6,028 bases of DNA from assembly GCA_021812785.1 (NCBI GenBank), contig JAKAMR010000116.1, forward strand, positions 1 through 6,028. Direction: 5' to 3'. Within the stretch, counting starts at the first letter, position 1. Each line of letters starts with the position of its first letter. The notes below the pieces were generated by a model. The model was given only the letters and a program-made list of their open reading frames with translations, did no database searches and was not told where the DNA came from. This DNA comes from Nitrospirota bacterium (GTDB lineage: Bacteria; Nitrospirota; Thermodesulfovibrionia; Thermodesulfovibrionales; JdFR-88). A program made the position numbers and the translations under genes. Shown piece by piece: positions 1 through 4,689 of this stretch.

Positions 1-2
1 AA

Positions 3-140
3 ACGGCCATGGATGAAGAGGGCAATGCTGTTTTTGTATGGGAAGAGGGATTTCCAACGCGCATTTGCTATCGAGTTTTGAGTCAAGCTGGCATTTGGAG
101 CCCCGATCTTTCTTCTCCTCCCGGAACAATTCAGCCCTCA
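3..140 (+). pseudogene. Fragment of a repeat beta-propeller-like protein gene, cut by the RAYT element
   Basis: Frame 3 is open from the window edge and reads AMDEEGNAVFVW near its start, then GIWSPDLSSPPGTIQPS. This is the pattern of tandem beta-propeller-like repeats in secreted bacterial proteins: an A-x-D-x-x-G-N-A-x-x-V-W strand followed about 20 residues later by G-x-W-S and a D-L-S segment, with P-x-V-A-x-D starting the next unit. About one repeat is visible. The propeller-like pattern ends near Lys at 138-140, just where the next repeat should begin. The frame then runs into sequence antisense to the transposase C-terminus and stops at TAA 186-188. The gene therefore extends off the left edge and appears interrupted at about 138-154. 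No continuation was found to the right of the mobile elements. The repeat assignment is from remembered family patterns; the precise function is unknown. Confidence 0.55.
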
Positions 141-154
141 AAAGAATGTACTTG

Positions 155-688
155 TTACTTTTCATCCTCTTTCAAAAATGCCGCATAATTGGTCCACTCG
201 TATTTAGGAAGCCAGGCAAAAAGATTGACTGCCTGATCGGCCGTGCCGGTGACATGGGCACGCGCACTCGACCATTTCCAATCTTCAGCGCGCCGAACAA
301 TCTTTGCTCTTACAGGATTTTTTTCAATGTATCTGACAGCTGTCCAGAGATATGTATCTCGGTCTACAGGACAGGAAAAATATCTATTTTCCCATAATCT
401 CCCTGTCCTTCCATATTTCCCATTAAAATATTGAGCATATCGGAAGGTTGCCCCATGCAGACATTTTCCTAATCCCTCAACATCCACGGGCTCTAAAAGC
501 AGATGAAAATGATTGCTCATGAGACAATAAGCCCAGACTCTTGCTCCCGTTTTCTCCGCATGCTGATTCAATATCGAAAGAAAAAATGTACGATCCTTTT
601 CATCAAGAAAAATTTCGCTCCTATTTGTTCCCCTTTGAGTTATATGATGGGGAAATCCCTCTGCAACAATTCTTGCAATCCTCGGCAC
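155..688 (-). CDS. REP-associated tyrosine transposase (RAYT, Y1/HUH superfamily)
   Basis: The 177-residue product is a single-strand DNA transposase of the IS200-related HUH/Y1 superfamily, the class that processes REP palindromes. It begins MPRIARIVAEGFPHHITQRG, the classic RAYT N-terminus. It carries the metal-binding HUH motif as H60-F61-H62 in CLMSNHFHLLLEP, the WENRYFS segment (about 99-105), the likely catalytic Tyr120 in RYIEKNPVRA, and WKWSSARAH (138-145). No frameshift is seen, so the protein looks complete. The start is GTG at 688: the nearby ATG at 690 is in another frame, and the GTG gives the conserved MPRIAR start. The stop is TAA at 155-157. It lies opposite to the genes on both sides and appears inserted between a propeller-gene fragment and an IS66 remnant. 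The family call is strong; whether it still moves is unknown. Confidence 0.93.
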   Translation of the reverse strand: MPRIARIVAEGFPHHITQRGTNRSEIFLDEKDRTFFLSILNQHAEKTGARVWAYCLMSNHFHLLLEPVDVEGLGKCLHGATFRYAQYFNGKYGRTGRLWENRYFSCPVDRDTYLWTAVRYIEKNPVRAKIVRRAEDWKWSSARAHVTGTADQAVNLFAWLPKYEWTNYAAFLKEDEK

Positions 689-722
689 ATGCGGATTTTA
701 CATTTTTTTATTTTCCGATGTC

Positions 723-751
723 AATAAATTCGGGGGTTGTCCCTATTTATT
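723..751. repeat. REP-like imperfect palindrome upstream of the RAYT gene
   Basis: Arms AATAAAT (723-729) and ATTTATT (745-751) are perfect inverted complements. Inside them GGG within the G-run 732-736 can pair with CCC (741-743), leaving small bulges and a short loop. The palindrome lies 34 bp upstream of the RAYT start codon, the usual place for the palindromes that these transposases recognise. The GTAG/GGAG tetranucleotide typical of REP sequences was not seen beside it, and no second copy was found in the window. Confidence 0.5.
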
Positions 752-756
752 TATAC

Positions 757-1449
757 CTGACTGGATATACCGGCTGCGTGCAGACGGACGGTTATATCGG
801 CTACGAGGTGTTATCGGAGATGTCCGTGAAGCATGCCGGATGCTGGGCCCACGTTCGCCGGAAGTTTGTTGAAGTGGTTCAAGCCATAGAGAAGGTGGCA
901 CGGAAGGCCAAGGAACGTCGCGGCGGCAACGCCGGTGTTGCCGTCCTGAAAATTCGTCGTTTGTATGAGTTGGAGCAAATGGCACAGGACCGAAGGCTTA
1001 CAGGTGCCGATCTCGTAAACTTCCGCCGTGAGCATGTTCTGCCTTTGCTTGAAGAGTTCAAAGGCTGGCTTGAAGCCCGCGTCGGATCGACTCCGCCAAA
1101 GGGGCTGCTGGGCACAGCAATGAACTACACGCTTAAACAGTGGAAACGCCTGGTAGTTTACGTGGATGATCCCAATGTAGGGCTTGACAATAACCCGGCT
1201 GAGAATGCGATCCGCCCGTTTGCGGTCGGCAGAAAAAATTGGTTGTTCGCGGGTTCTCCTGCGGGCGCCAAGGCAAGCGCGGCTTTGTACAGCCTGGTGG
1301 AAACGGCAAAGGCAAATGGGCTGGAACCGTACCAGTATCTGCGTTTTGTGTTCGATAGACTGCCTTATGCAGCGACACCGGAAGATTACCGGAAACTTAC
1401 TCCGCTATACCTGGATAAGAACGAATTCGAAGCCGCGAACCCCGTGTAG
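757..1449 (+). pseudogene. IS66-family transposase (TnpC), 5'-truncated remnant
   Basis: About 230 residues of the C-terminal half of the IS66 DDE transposase remain in one uninterrupted frame. Recognisable blocks are GCVQTDGYIGY with the second catalytic Asp (codon 787-789), the CWAHVRRKF segment, the LDNNPAENAIRP motif with the catalytic Glu (GAG 1201-1203), GRKNWLFAGSPAGA, and the C-terminal IS66 element ending in LPYAATPEDYRKLTPLYL. The N-terminal half, with the leucine-zipper region, zinc finger and first catalytic Asp, is missing, so the protein cannot be active. The frame stays open leftward to an ATG at 541, but those codons are antisense to the RAYT gene and its leader and show no IS66 similarity. 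The companion genes tnpA and tnpB are absent. The family call is confident; the left limit is good to about 10 bp. Confidence 0.9.
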
Positions 1450-1452
1450 TTA

Positions 1453-1465
1453 CCTAAACGCTTAC
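1453..1465. repeat. IS66 right inverted-repeat terminus
   Basis: The sequence CCTAAACGCTTAC lies 3 bp after the transposase stop codon and ends with CGCTTAC, matching the conserved outer end of IS66-family terminal repeats. It marks the right boundary of the mobile-element cluster. Confidence 0.65.
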
Positions 1466-1615
1466 GAAGAGCCACAAAAAAAATTGAAACCGGCGGACGG
1501 GAAATCCTGTTTGTTTATGATGACGCTCATGTCAGCCCCCGGCGCGGTCGGGTAAAATCATATCAGGGCAGCAGGAAATCAAGACAGGCTGAAACAAAGA
1601 AAGGGGAATATCCTA

Positions 1616-2029
1616 ATGGACAGGTTCGTCAAGGCTTTTATCTTTATGAGCATATTTTACCTGATGACATCATCTTTTATAGGCGTTGCCATGCTCTCAA
1701 ACAGCAGATATTTGCCTCTAAAGTTCGTCCATTCGCACCTTATGCTTCTGGGATGGGTCTCGATGATGATCTATGGCGTGGGCTACCATATCCTGCCCAG
1801 GTTTGCAGGCCGGGTGCTTAAAAGCAGGGCTGTGGCCATACTCCAGTTCTGGACGGCCAACGCGGGCCTCCTTGGCATGCTGGGCTTTTATCTTGCAGCT
1901 TATTATGAGCCGCAGTCGGCGGGAACCTACAGGACGCTTTCCGCTGCCTTTGGAGGACTGGAGGTCTTCTCCATCGCCCTTTTCGTCTACAACATGATCG
2001 CTACCATCTATACAAAGGCGCCGGAGTGA
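1616..2029 (+). CDS. Small haem-copper oxidase subunit I-like membrane protein
   Basis: The 137-residue protein has four predicted membrane helices (about 5-27, 36-58, 72-96 and 108-131). It resembles short cytochrome oxidase subunit I-like proteins of the cbb3/NorB/NnrS type rather than a full 12-helix oxidase. The FVHSHLMLLGWVSMMIYG segment followed by GYHILPRF supplies His39, His41 and His58 at helix ends, good candidates for haem or metal ligands. A role in respiratory or nitric-oxide-related haem handling in the inner membrane is an inference; the enzyme itself cannot be this small. The start is ATG 1616 with an AAGGGG ribosome site at 1601-1606, 9 bp upstream. It stands alone, 150 bp after the IS66 terminus, with no oxidase partner genes visible, so it could be a stand-alone sensor or assembly protein. 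Its coding frame is intact. Confidence 0.7.
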   Translation: MDRFVKAFIFMSIFYLMTSSFIGVAMLSNSRYLPLKFVHSHLMLLGWVSMMIYGVGYHILPRFAGRVLKSRAVAILQFWTANAGLLGMLGFYLAAYYEPQSAGTYRTLSAAFGGLEVFSIALFVYNMIATIYTKAPE

Positions 2030-2047
2030 GACAGGTTCTACCAAGCA

Positions 2048-2337
2048 GATGGGAATGACACAAAGAATCCGCTGCTATGCTATTTCCATCCGCCTCATTT
2101 CCGTTTGCCATCTTTTGAATTAGAGGCTCTTCTGGGATTCTTGTGTGTAGATTGCCGGGATTTCCAGCGAGATAGGTTGGCATATGCATGGTCCTTGAGG
2201 AGGTAGCAAAGCGGACGGGAAAGGAACGCTTCTTGACGATCGTTCGCCGCTTCGCCCTGAAGACATCCTTAACGGACGTGCTGTGTACGCCCGGAACCGC
2301 GCGACCGAACGAAAGGGCCGGGCAGATGCAGCCATGA
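2048..2337 (+). pseudogene. Possible decayed coding sequence between two genes
   Basis: This 363-bp gap (2030-2392) has no intact gene. Two adjoining frames look protein-like. The first (codons in phase with 2030, stop TAG 2204-2206, no ATG) includes the segment HFRLPSFELEALLGF. The second starts at ATG 2188, ends at TGA 2335-2337 (49 codons) and includes LEEVAKRTGKERFLTIVRRF. They overlap at 2188-2206, so one frameshift near 2190-2204 would join them. The first segment recalls the N-terminus of THUMP/Trm11-type tRNA methyltransferases (H-x-D-F-R-L-P-E-L-E-A-L-L), but that is memory-based and weak. The second segment I do not recognise. It could also be chance, or a small real ORF at 2188-2337. 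Confidence 0.25.
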
Positions 2338-2392
2338 CAAAAAAGTGCACCCGCACAAAATCAGGGAGAGCCGAATTAGGTTATATTAGTGG

Positions 2393-3118
2393 ATGAATTC
2401 AGAAACCCGGTGTGCCTTGCCCTTCGAACTCGACGAGAACAGGCTCAGTCAGCAATTATGCCTTCTCACGGGCAAGGCCATCTCTCTTTCAATTACCTCC
2501 AACAGGGTAAGCGTTTTATCTGTAAGGAGTTTTTCATCGGATAAGCCTGATGGCATAGGCTTGCGGCTCCACAGGATATTTCTGAAGGCGGGCCCGGAGG
2601 TCATCCGGGAAATAGCCGGGTTCATAACCAGCGGGAAAAAAGGCGCCAGCTTCCCTCTTATTACCAGGTTCATAAAAGAAAACGAGGCGGAGCTTAAAAA
2701 AGGCGGCAGGCGGCGGGAATCCATGCTTAAGACCGCGGGAAGGCACCATGACCTTGGCGCCATATACGATTCGCTAAACGCGGAATATTTCGGGGGCGGG
2801 ATCGAATGCGCCATAACATGGGGGAAAAGGCCACAGGCCGGAACAGTAAGGAAGCGCACCCTTGGCAGCTTCAGTTGCGACGGCATGGGGGCCGGCAAGG
2901 GCCTTATACGCATAAACCCTGTCCTGGACAGGAAAAATGTCCCCTCATATTACGTCCGGTTCGTCGTATATCATGAGATGCTCCATGCGGACATGGGGGT
3001 GGGCCGGAAAAACGGCAGAAGGCAGATGCATACTCCGTTTTTTAAAAAAAGGGAGAGGCTTTTCCGGGATTTTGAAAGGGCAATAGCGTTTGAGAGGGGA
3101 GGGAAAAGGGGCGGATAG
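2393..3118 (+). CDS. SprT-like zinc metalloprotease domain protein
   Basis: The 241-residue protein has a C-terminal SprT-like (gluzincin) domain. The catalytic motif is HEMLH (His194, Glu195, His198), preceded by a hydrophobic strand (YVRFVVY), with His213 in MHTPFF as the third zinc ligand. The family core is also visible upstream: LGAIYDSLNAEYF (about 121-133), the ITWGKRP strand (141-147) and the LGSF...LIRINPVL region (157-178), where the strand pairs with substrate. Residues 1-110 form an N-terminal region with a LRLHRIFLKAGPEVIREIAGFI helix pair and a basic linker. The cysteine zinc ribbon of some SprT proteins is absent. The protein is probably cytoplasmic, as no signal peptide is seen. 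Its substrate is unknown; eukaryotic relatives cut DNA-protein crosslinks. The start at ATG 2393 has only a weak ribosome site. It converges with the regulator gene, 11 bp between stop codons. Confidence 0.85.
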   Translation: MNSETRCALPFELDENRLSQQLCLLTGKAISLSITSNRVSVLSVRSFSSDKPDGIGLRLHRIFLKAGPEVIREIAGFITSGKKGASFPLITRFIKENEAELKKGGRRRESMLKTAGRHHDLGAIYDSLNAEYFGGGIECAITWGKRPQAGTVRKRTLGSFSCDGMGAGKGLIRINPVLDRKNVPSYYVRFVVYHEMLHADMGVGRKNGRRQMHTPFFKKRERLFRDFERAIAFERGGKRGG

Positions 3119-3129
3119 GGGAAAGGCGT

Positions 3130-3801
3130 TCAGGGAGAGGTTTTTTCTTTCAGGCGCTCCATGTCCTTTATCAGGATGGAGCCGTTTTTCTCTCCTATGA
3201 TACCTTCTTTTTTAAGGCCGCTTATCGTCCTTATCGAGGTCTCAACGGTCGTGCCGACCATCTCCGCGATCTCCTGCTTGGTGAATCTTGTGTCCAGAAG
3301 CAGGCCTTCAGGTGTGTTTTTCCCTGATTTTCCCAGCTTTACAAGGAGCGAGGCGATCCTGGCAAGCACCTTCTCAAGCGCTATCTCTTTTCTGCTTTCG
3401 TGTGAGTTCTGAAGCCTGAGGCCGAGGTTCTGAAAAAGCGCCATCGTCACCGCAGGGAACCTTTTCAATATATCCAGCAGGTCCTCCCTGGACACCTTGA
3501 GAAGGACGCAGTCCTCCATCGCTATGGCGTTTGCCGGGTAAGGAAAACTCCTCACCACAGCCACCCCGCCGAATATGTCGTTTGGCCCGATGACCTCCAG
3601 TATGATCTCCTTGCCTTCCTGGGAGAGCTTGGTTATCTTCACCTTGCCTTCAAGCACCATGTAGAACCACGAAGGCGGGTCACCCTCGGAAAATATCGTA
3701 TCCCTTTTTCTGCGGGACTCCCTGACGAACACTGCCTCAATGGACAGCGCCTCCTCGTGCGAGAGGGAGCCGAACACGGCCATCTTTTCCAGTTGGTACA
3801 T
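3130..3801 (-). CDS. Crp/Fnr-family transcriptional regulator
   Basis: The 223-residue protein has an N-terminal cyclic-nucleotide-binding-type beta-roll (about 8-118) containing EGDPPSWFYMVLEGKVKI and the GPNDIFGGVAVV turn. A dimer helix follows (about 119-155), then a C-terminal winged helix-turn-helix (about 170-213) with FTKQEIAEMVGTTVETSIRTI as the DNA-binding helices. In the recognition helix Glu187 and Arg191 match the conserved E and R of FNR and CRP, while the FNR Ser is Ile. There is no N-terminal cysteine cluster, and Cys98 is the only cysteine, so an FNR-type iron-sulphur sensor is excluded. The ligand may be a nucleotide, haem or none; the key cAMP-binding residues of CRP (RSxxA-type) are not clear. 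The start is ATG 3801, with no strong ribosome site. The gene is divergent from the tlpA-like gene across the 232-bp regulatory region, whose genes it may control (inference). Confidence 0.93.
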   Translation of the reverse strand: MYQLEKMAVFGSLSHEEALSIEAVFVRESRRKRDTIFSEGDPPSWFYMVLEGKVKITKLSQEGKEIILEVIGPNDIFGGVAVVRSFPYPANAIAMEDCVLLKVSREDLLDILKRFPAVTMALFQNLGLRLQNSHESRKEIALEKVLARIASLLVKLGKSGKNTPEGLLLDTRFTKQEIAEMVGTTVETSIRTISGLKKEGIIGEKNGSILIKDMERLKEKTSP

Positions 3802-3889
3802 GACATCTTAGGATAATAAAAAAAGGGTTTCTCTAACAACTTTGTTGTTGTTTACCCGGCAGGAAACAAAAAATGAGTTTCGATTTTCC

Positions 3890-3918
3890 TTGACAAATAT
3901 ATTTCCATTTTGTAATAT
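3890..3918 (+). promoter_or_regulatory. Near-consensus sigma70-type promoter P1
   Basis: TTGACA (3890-3895) and TAATAT (3913-3918) are separated by exactly 17 bp in an A/T-rich spacer. The start point would be near 3925. It reads toward the terminator at 3954-3983 and the tlpA-like gene. Its layout is identical to that of P2, 110 bp downstream. Confidence 0.7.
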
Positions 3919-3924
3919 GAAACC

Positions 3925-3994
3925 AGATTTTTGTACAATTTCCCATCCCCTCTGGGCCCTTCTACCTCCCACAAGAAGGGCCCTTCCTCTTTTC
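3925..3994 (+). ncRNA. Candidate short RNA or attenuated leader between P1 and its terminator
   Basis: If P1 starts at about 3925 and the hairpin at 3954-3983 ends transcription, the product is about 70 nt. It has an unstructured pyrimidine-rich 5' part (with the palindromic TTGTACAA at 3931-3938) and a 3' terminator hairpin, the usual build of a small regulatory RNA. No ribosome site with an ORF is visible inside. It could instead be an attenuator leader for the tlpA-like gene. This is inferred wholly from the promoter and terminator geometry. Confidence 0.4.
3954..3993 (+). terminator. Intrinsic terminator between promoters P1 and P2
   Basis: GGGCCCTTCT (3954-3963) and AGAAGGGCCC (3974-3983) form a perfect 10-bp stem around a 10-nt loop. 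The stem is followed by a T-rich tract TTCCTCTTTT (3984-3993). The opposite strand has no T tract after the stem, so the terminator points rightward. It would end transcripts from P1 before the tlpA-like gene. Confidence 0.7.
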
Positions 3995-3999
3995 CGCAG

Positions 4000-4028
4000 T
4001 TGACAAAATATTTTACCGGGCCTAATAT
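4000..4028 (+). promoter_or_regulatory. Near-consensus sigma70-type promoter P2 for the tlpA-like gene
   Basis: TTGACA (4000-4005) and TAATAT (4023-4028) with a 17-bp spacer repeat the exact boxes and spacing of P1. The predicted start at about 4035 falls on the first ATG of the tlpA-like gene (4034), or just before the second ATG (4040). This leaves no room for a ribosome site. Confidence 0.7.
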
Positions 4029-4049
4029 TAACCATGTTAATGGTTAATA
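4026..4049. promoter_or_regulatory. Long palindrome over the P2 -10 box and start codon: candidate operator
   Basis: TATTAACCAT (4026-4035) and ATGGTTAATA (4040-4049) are perfect 10-bp inverted arms around the spacer GTTA. The left arm overlaps the -10 box and the right arm begins at the second ATG, ideal for a repressor blocking initiation. It lacks the TGA...TCA core of CRP/FNR boxes, so the neighbouring Crp/Fnr regulator is not an obvious binder. In a transcript reading through from P1 the same sequence would fold over both ATG codons. Confidence 0.5.
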
Positions 4050-4570
4050 AACAATTAAACTCTTCTTTCTCAAGATTTTTCCTGCCGGTCTTTTTTGGTT
4101 CACTGCTGTTTCTTTTGCTCTCTCCGGGTTTTCTGCGGGTCTCTTCCGCCGCGGAAGCGGCCCCGGGTTTCAGCCTGAAGGGGATTGACGGGAAGACCTA
4201 CACTCTCTCCTCTTTCAAGGGCAAGGTGGTTCTTCTTAACTTCTGGGCTACCTGGTGCCCGGCCTGTGTTGAGGAGCTTCCTTCCCTCAAGAAGCTCGCG
4301 GAGGAGCTGAAGGGGCAGGACTTCCAGGTGCTTGCCGTTTCCCTTGATTCCGGGGAGGGGCCGATAAAGTCCTTCCTGGCGCGTGAGCCTCTGCCTTTTC
4401 CGGTCCTTGAAGACCCGAAAAGGAAGGTGGCTTTTGATCTGTACGCGGTCTTTGGGATCCCTGCGTCTTTTCTGATAGACAAGCAGGGACAGCTTGCCGG
4501 AAGGTATTACGGCTCACAGGATTGGGCGTCACCCGATATGGTCCAGAAAATAAAGGCGCTTTTGAAATAA
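4034..4570 (+). CDS. TlpA/ResA-type thiol-disulfide oxidoreductase, exported
   Basis: The 178-residue protein is a thioredoxin-fold redox protein acting outside the cytoplasmic membrane. Such proteins typically reduce disulfides, for example in apocytochrome c maturation. Residues 1-42 form a signal peptide or membrane anchor (hydrophobic core SRFFLPVFFGSLLFLLL, then a likely cleavage region ending AEA near 42). The thioredoxin domain has FSLKGIDGKTYTLSSFKGK, then VVLLNFWATWCPACVEELP with the active site Cys75-Pro-Ala-Cys78, and FGIPASFLID with the cis-proline at 143. It ends soon after the last strand (QGQLAGRYYG), normal for the family. Two starts are possible, ATG 4034 and ATG 4040. Neither has a ribosome site, and promoter P2 would start transcription there, which suggests a leaderless mRNA. 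The downstream gene encodes a lipoprotein. The exact redox partner is not shown. Confidence 0.92.
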   Translation: MLMVNKQLNSSFSRFFLPVFFGSLLFLLLSPGFLRVSSAAEAAPGFSLKGIDGKTYTLSSFKGKVVLLNFWATWCPACVEELPSLKKLAEELKGQDFQVLAVSLDSGEGPIKSFLAREPLPFPVLEDPKRKVAFDLYAVFGIPASFLIDKQGQLAGRYYGSQDWASPDMVQKIKALLK

Positions 4571-4580
4571 ACAGGGCGGA

Positions 4581-4612
4581 CGGGTGAAAGACCTGCGGTT
4601 TTTTGTTTTTTT
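4581..4612 (+). terminator. Probable weak terminator after the tlpA-like gene
   Basis: A short stem pairs CGGGT (4581-4585) with ACCTG (4591-4595) around GAAAG, including a G-T pair. A long T-rich run follows (4599-4612, broken by one G). The stem is short and sits 10 bp after the stop codon, so termination may be partial. Confidence 0.4.
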
Positions 4613-4633
4613 GCGGAAACGGATATAAAAAAA

Positions 4634-4673
4634 TTTCCCTGCATCGGAAACCAAAAAAGTAGCTGCAGGGAGA
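4634..4673 (+). other. Stem-loop just upstream of the lipoprotein ribosome site
   Basis: TCCCTGCA (4636-4643) and TGCAGGGA (4664-4671) are perfect 8-bp arms, extendable by a G-T and a T-A pair, around a 20-nt loop. The hairpin ends 5 bp before the GGAGAGG ribosome site (4677-4683). It lacks a T tract, so it is not a terminator; it might stabilise the 5' end of the mRNA or modulate translation. Confidence 0.45.
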
Positions 4674-4689
4674 CTTGGAGAGGTCCCGA

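Larger units (their letters stand above)
141..752 (-). mobile_element. RAYT insertion unit (approximate limits)
   Basis: This is the stretch unexplained by either neighbour. It contains the transposase gene, a short tail of about 14 bp beyond its stop, and an A/T-rich leader of about 60 bp with the REP-like palindrome at 723-751. Limits are set by where the propeller frame fails (about 138-154) and where IS66 homology begins (about 751-760). No terminal direct repeat was found, as expected for HUH-type insertion, which makes no target duplication. The exact ends are inferred. Confidence 0.5.
753..1465 (+). mobile_element. IS66-family element, right end only
   Basis: The remnant runs from the junction with the RAYT leader to a right terminus ending CGCTTAC, which is the complement of the GTAAGCG that starts IS66-family inverted repeats. 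The left end is not in the window; GTAAGCG does not occur in the sequence before the RAYT gene. The next 8 bp, GAAGAGCC (1466-1473), would be one copy of the 8-bp target duplication made by this family, but its partner is lost. Confidence 0.75.

Noticed and set aside
541..750. N-terminal 70 codons of the long + strand ORF as part of a transposase
   Set aside because: They are antisense to the RAYT gene and its leader and do not resemble IS66 proteins; the true homology starts at about 757.
1184..1555. 123-codon + strand ORF over the IS66 end
   Set aside because: It overlaps the IS66 frame in another phase and has shadow-like composition; its tail beyond 1465 has no recognisable similarity.
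1467..1615. Open frame between the IS66 end and the oxidase-like gene (segment reading GGREILFVYDDAHV)
   Set aside because: It has no start codon and runs on out of phase through the next gene. It might be a host gene tail, but there is nothing to support that.
2120..2356. 78-codon minus strand ORF in the gap after the oxidase-like gene
   Set aside because: It is rich in Ser, Arg and Pro with no domain pattern, typical of an antisense shadow in GC-rich DNA.
3811..3841. Promoter for the regulator on the minus strand (TATTAT at 3813-3818)
   Set aside because: The best -35 candidate is at 15 bp spacing, and the start point would fall almost on the ATG; not convincing.
3835..3849. Small inverted repeat AACAAC-TTT-GTTGTT upstream of the regulator gene
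   Set aside because: Perfect but only 6 bp and made of a simple GTT repeat; too weak to call an operator or terminator.
3802..4033. CRP/FNR binding box for self-control of the regulator
   Set aside because: No TTGAT-N4-ATCAA or TGTGA-N6-TCACA site, nor any paired TGA/TCA half-sites, was found in the interval.
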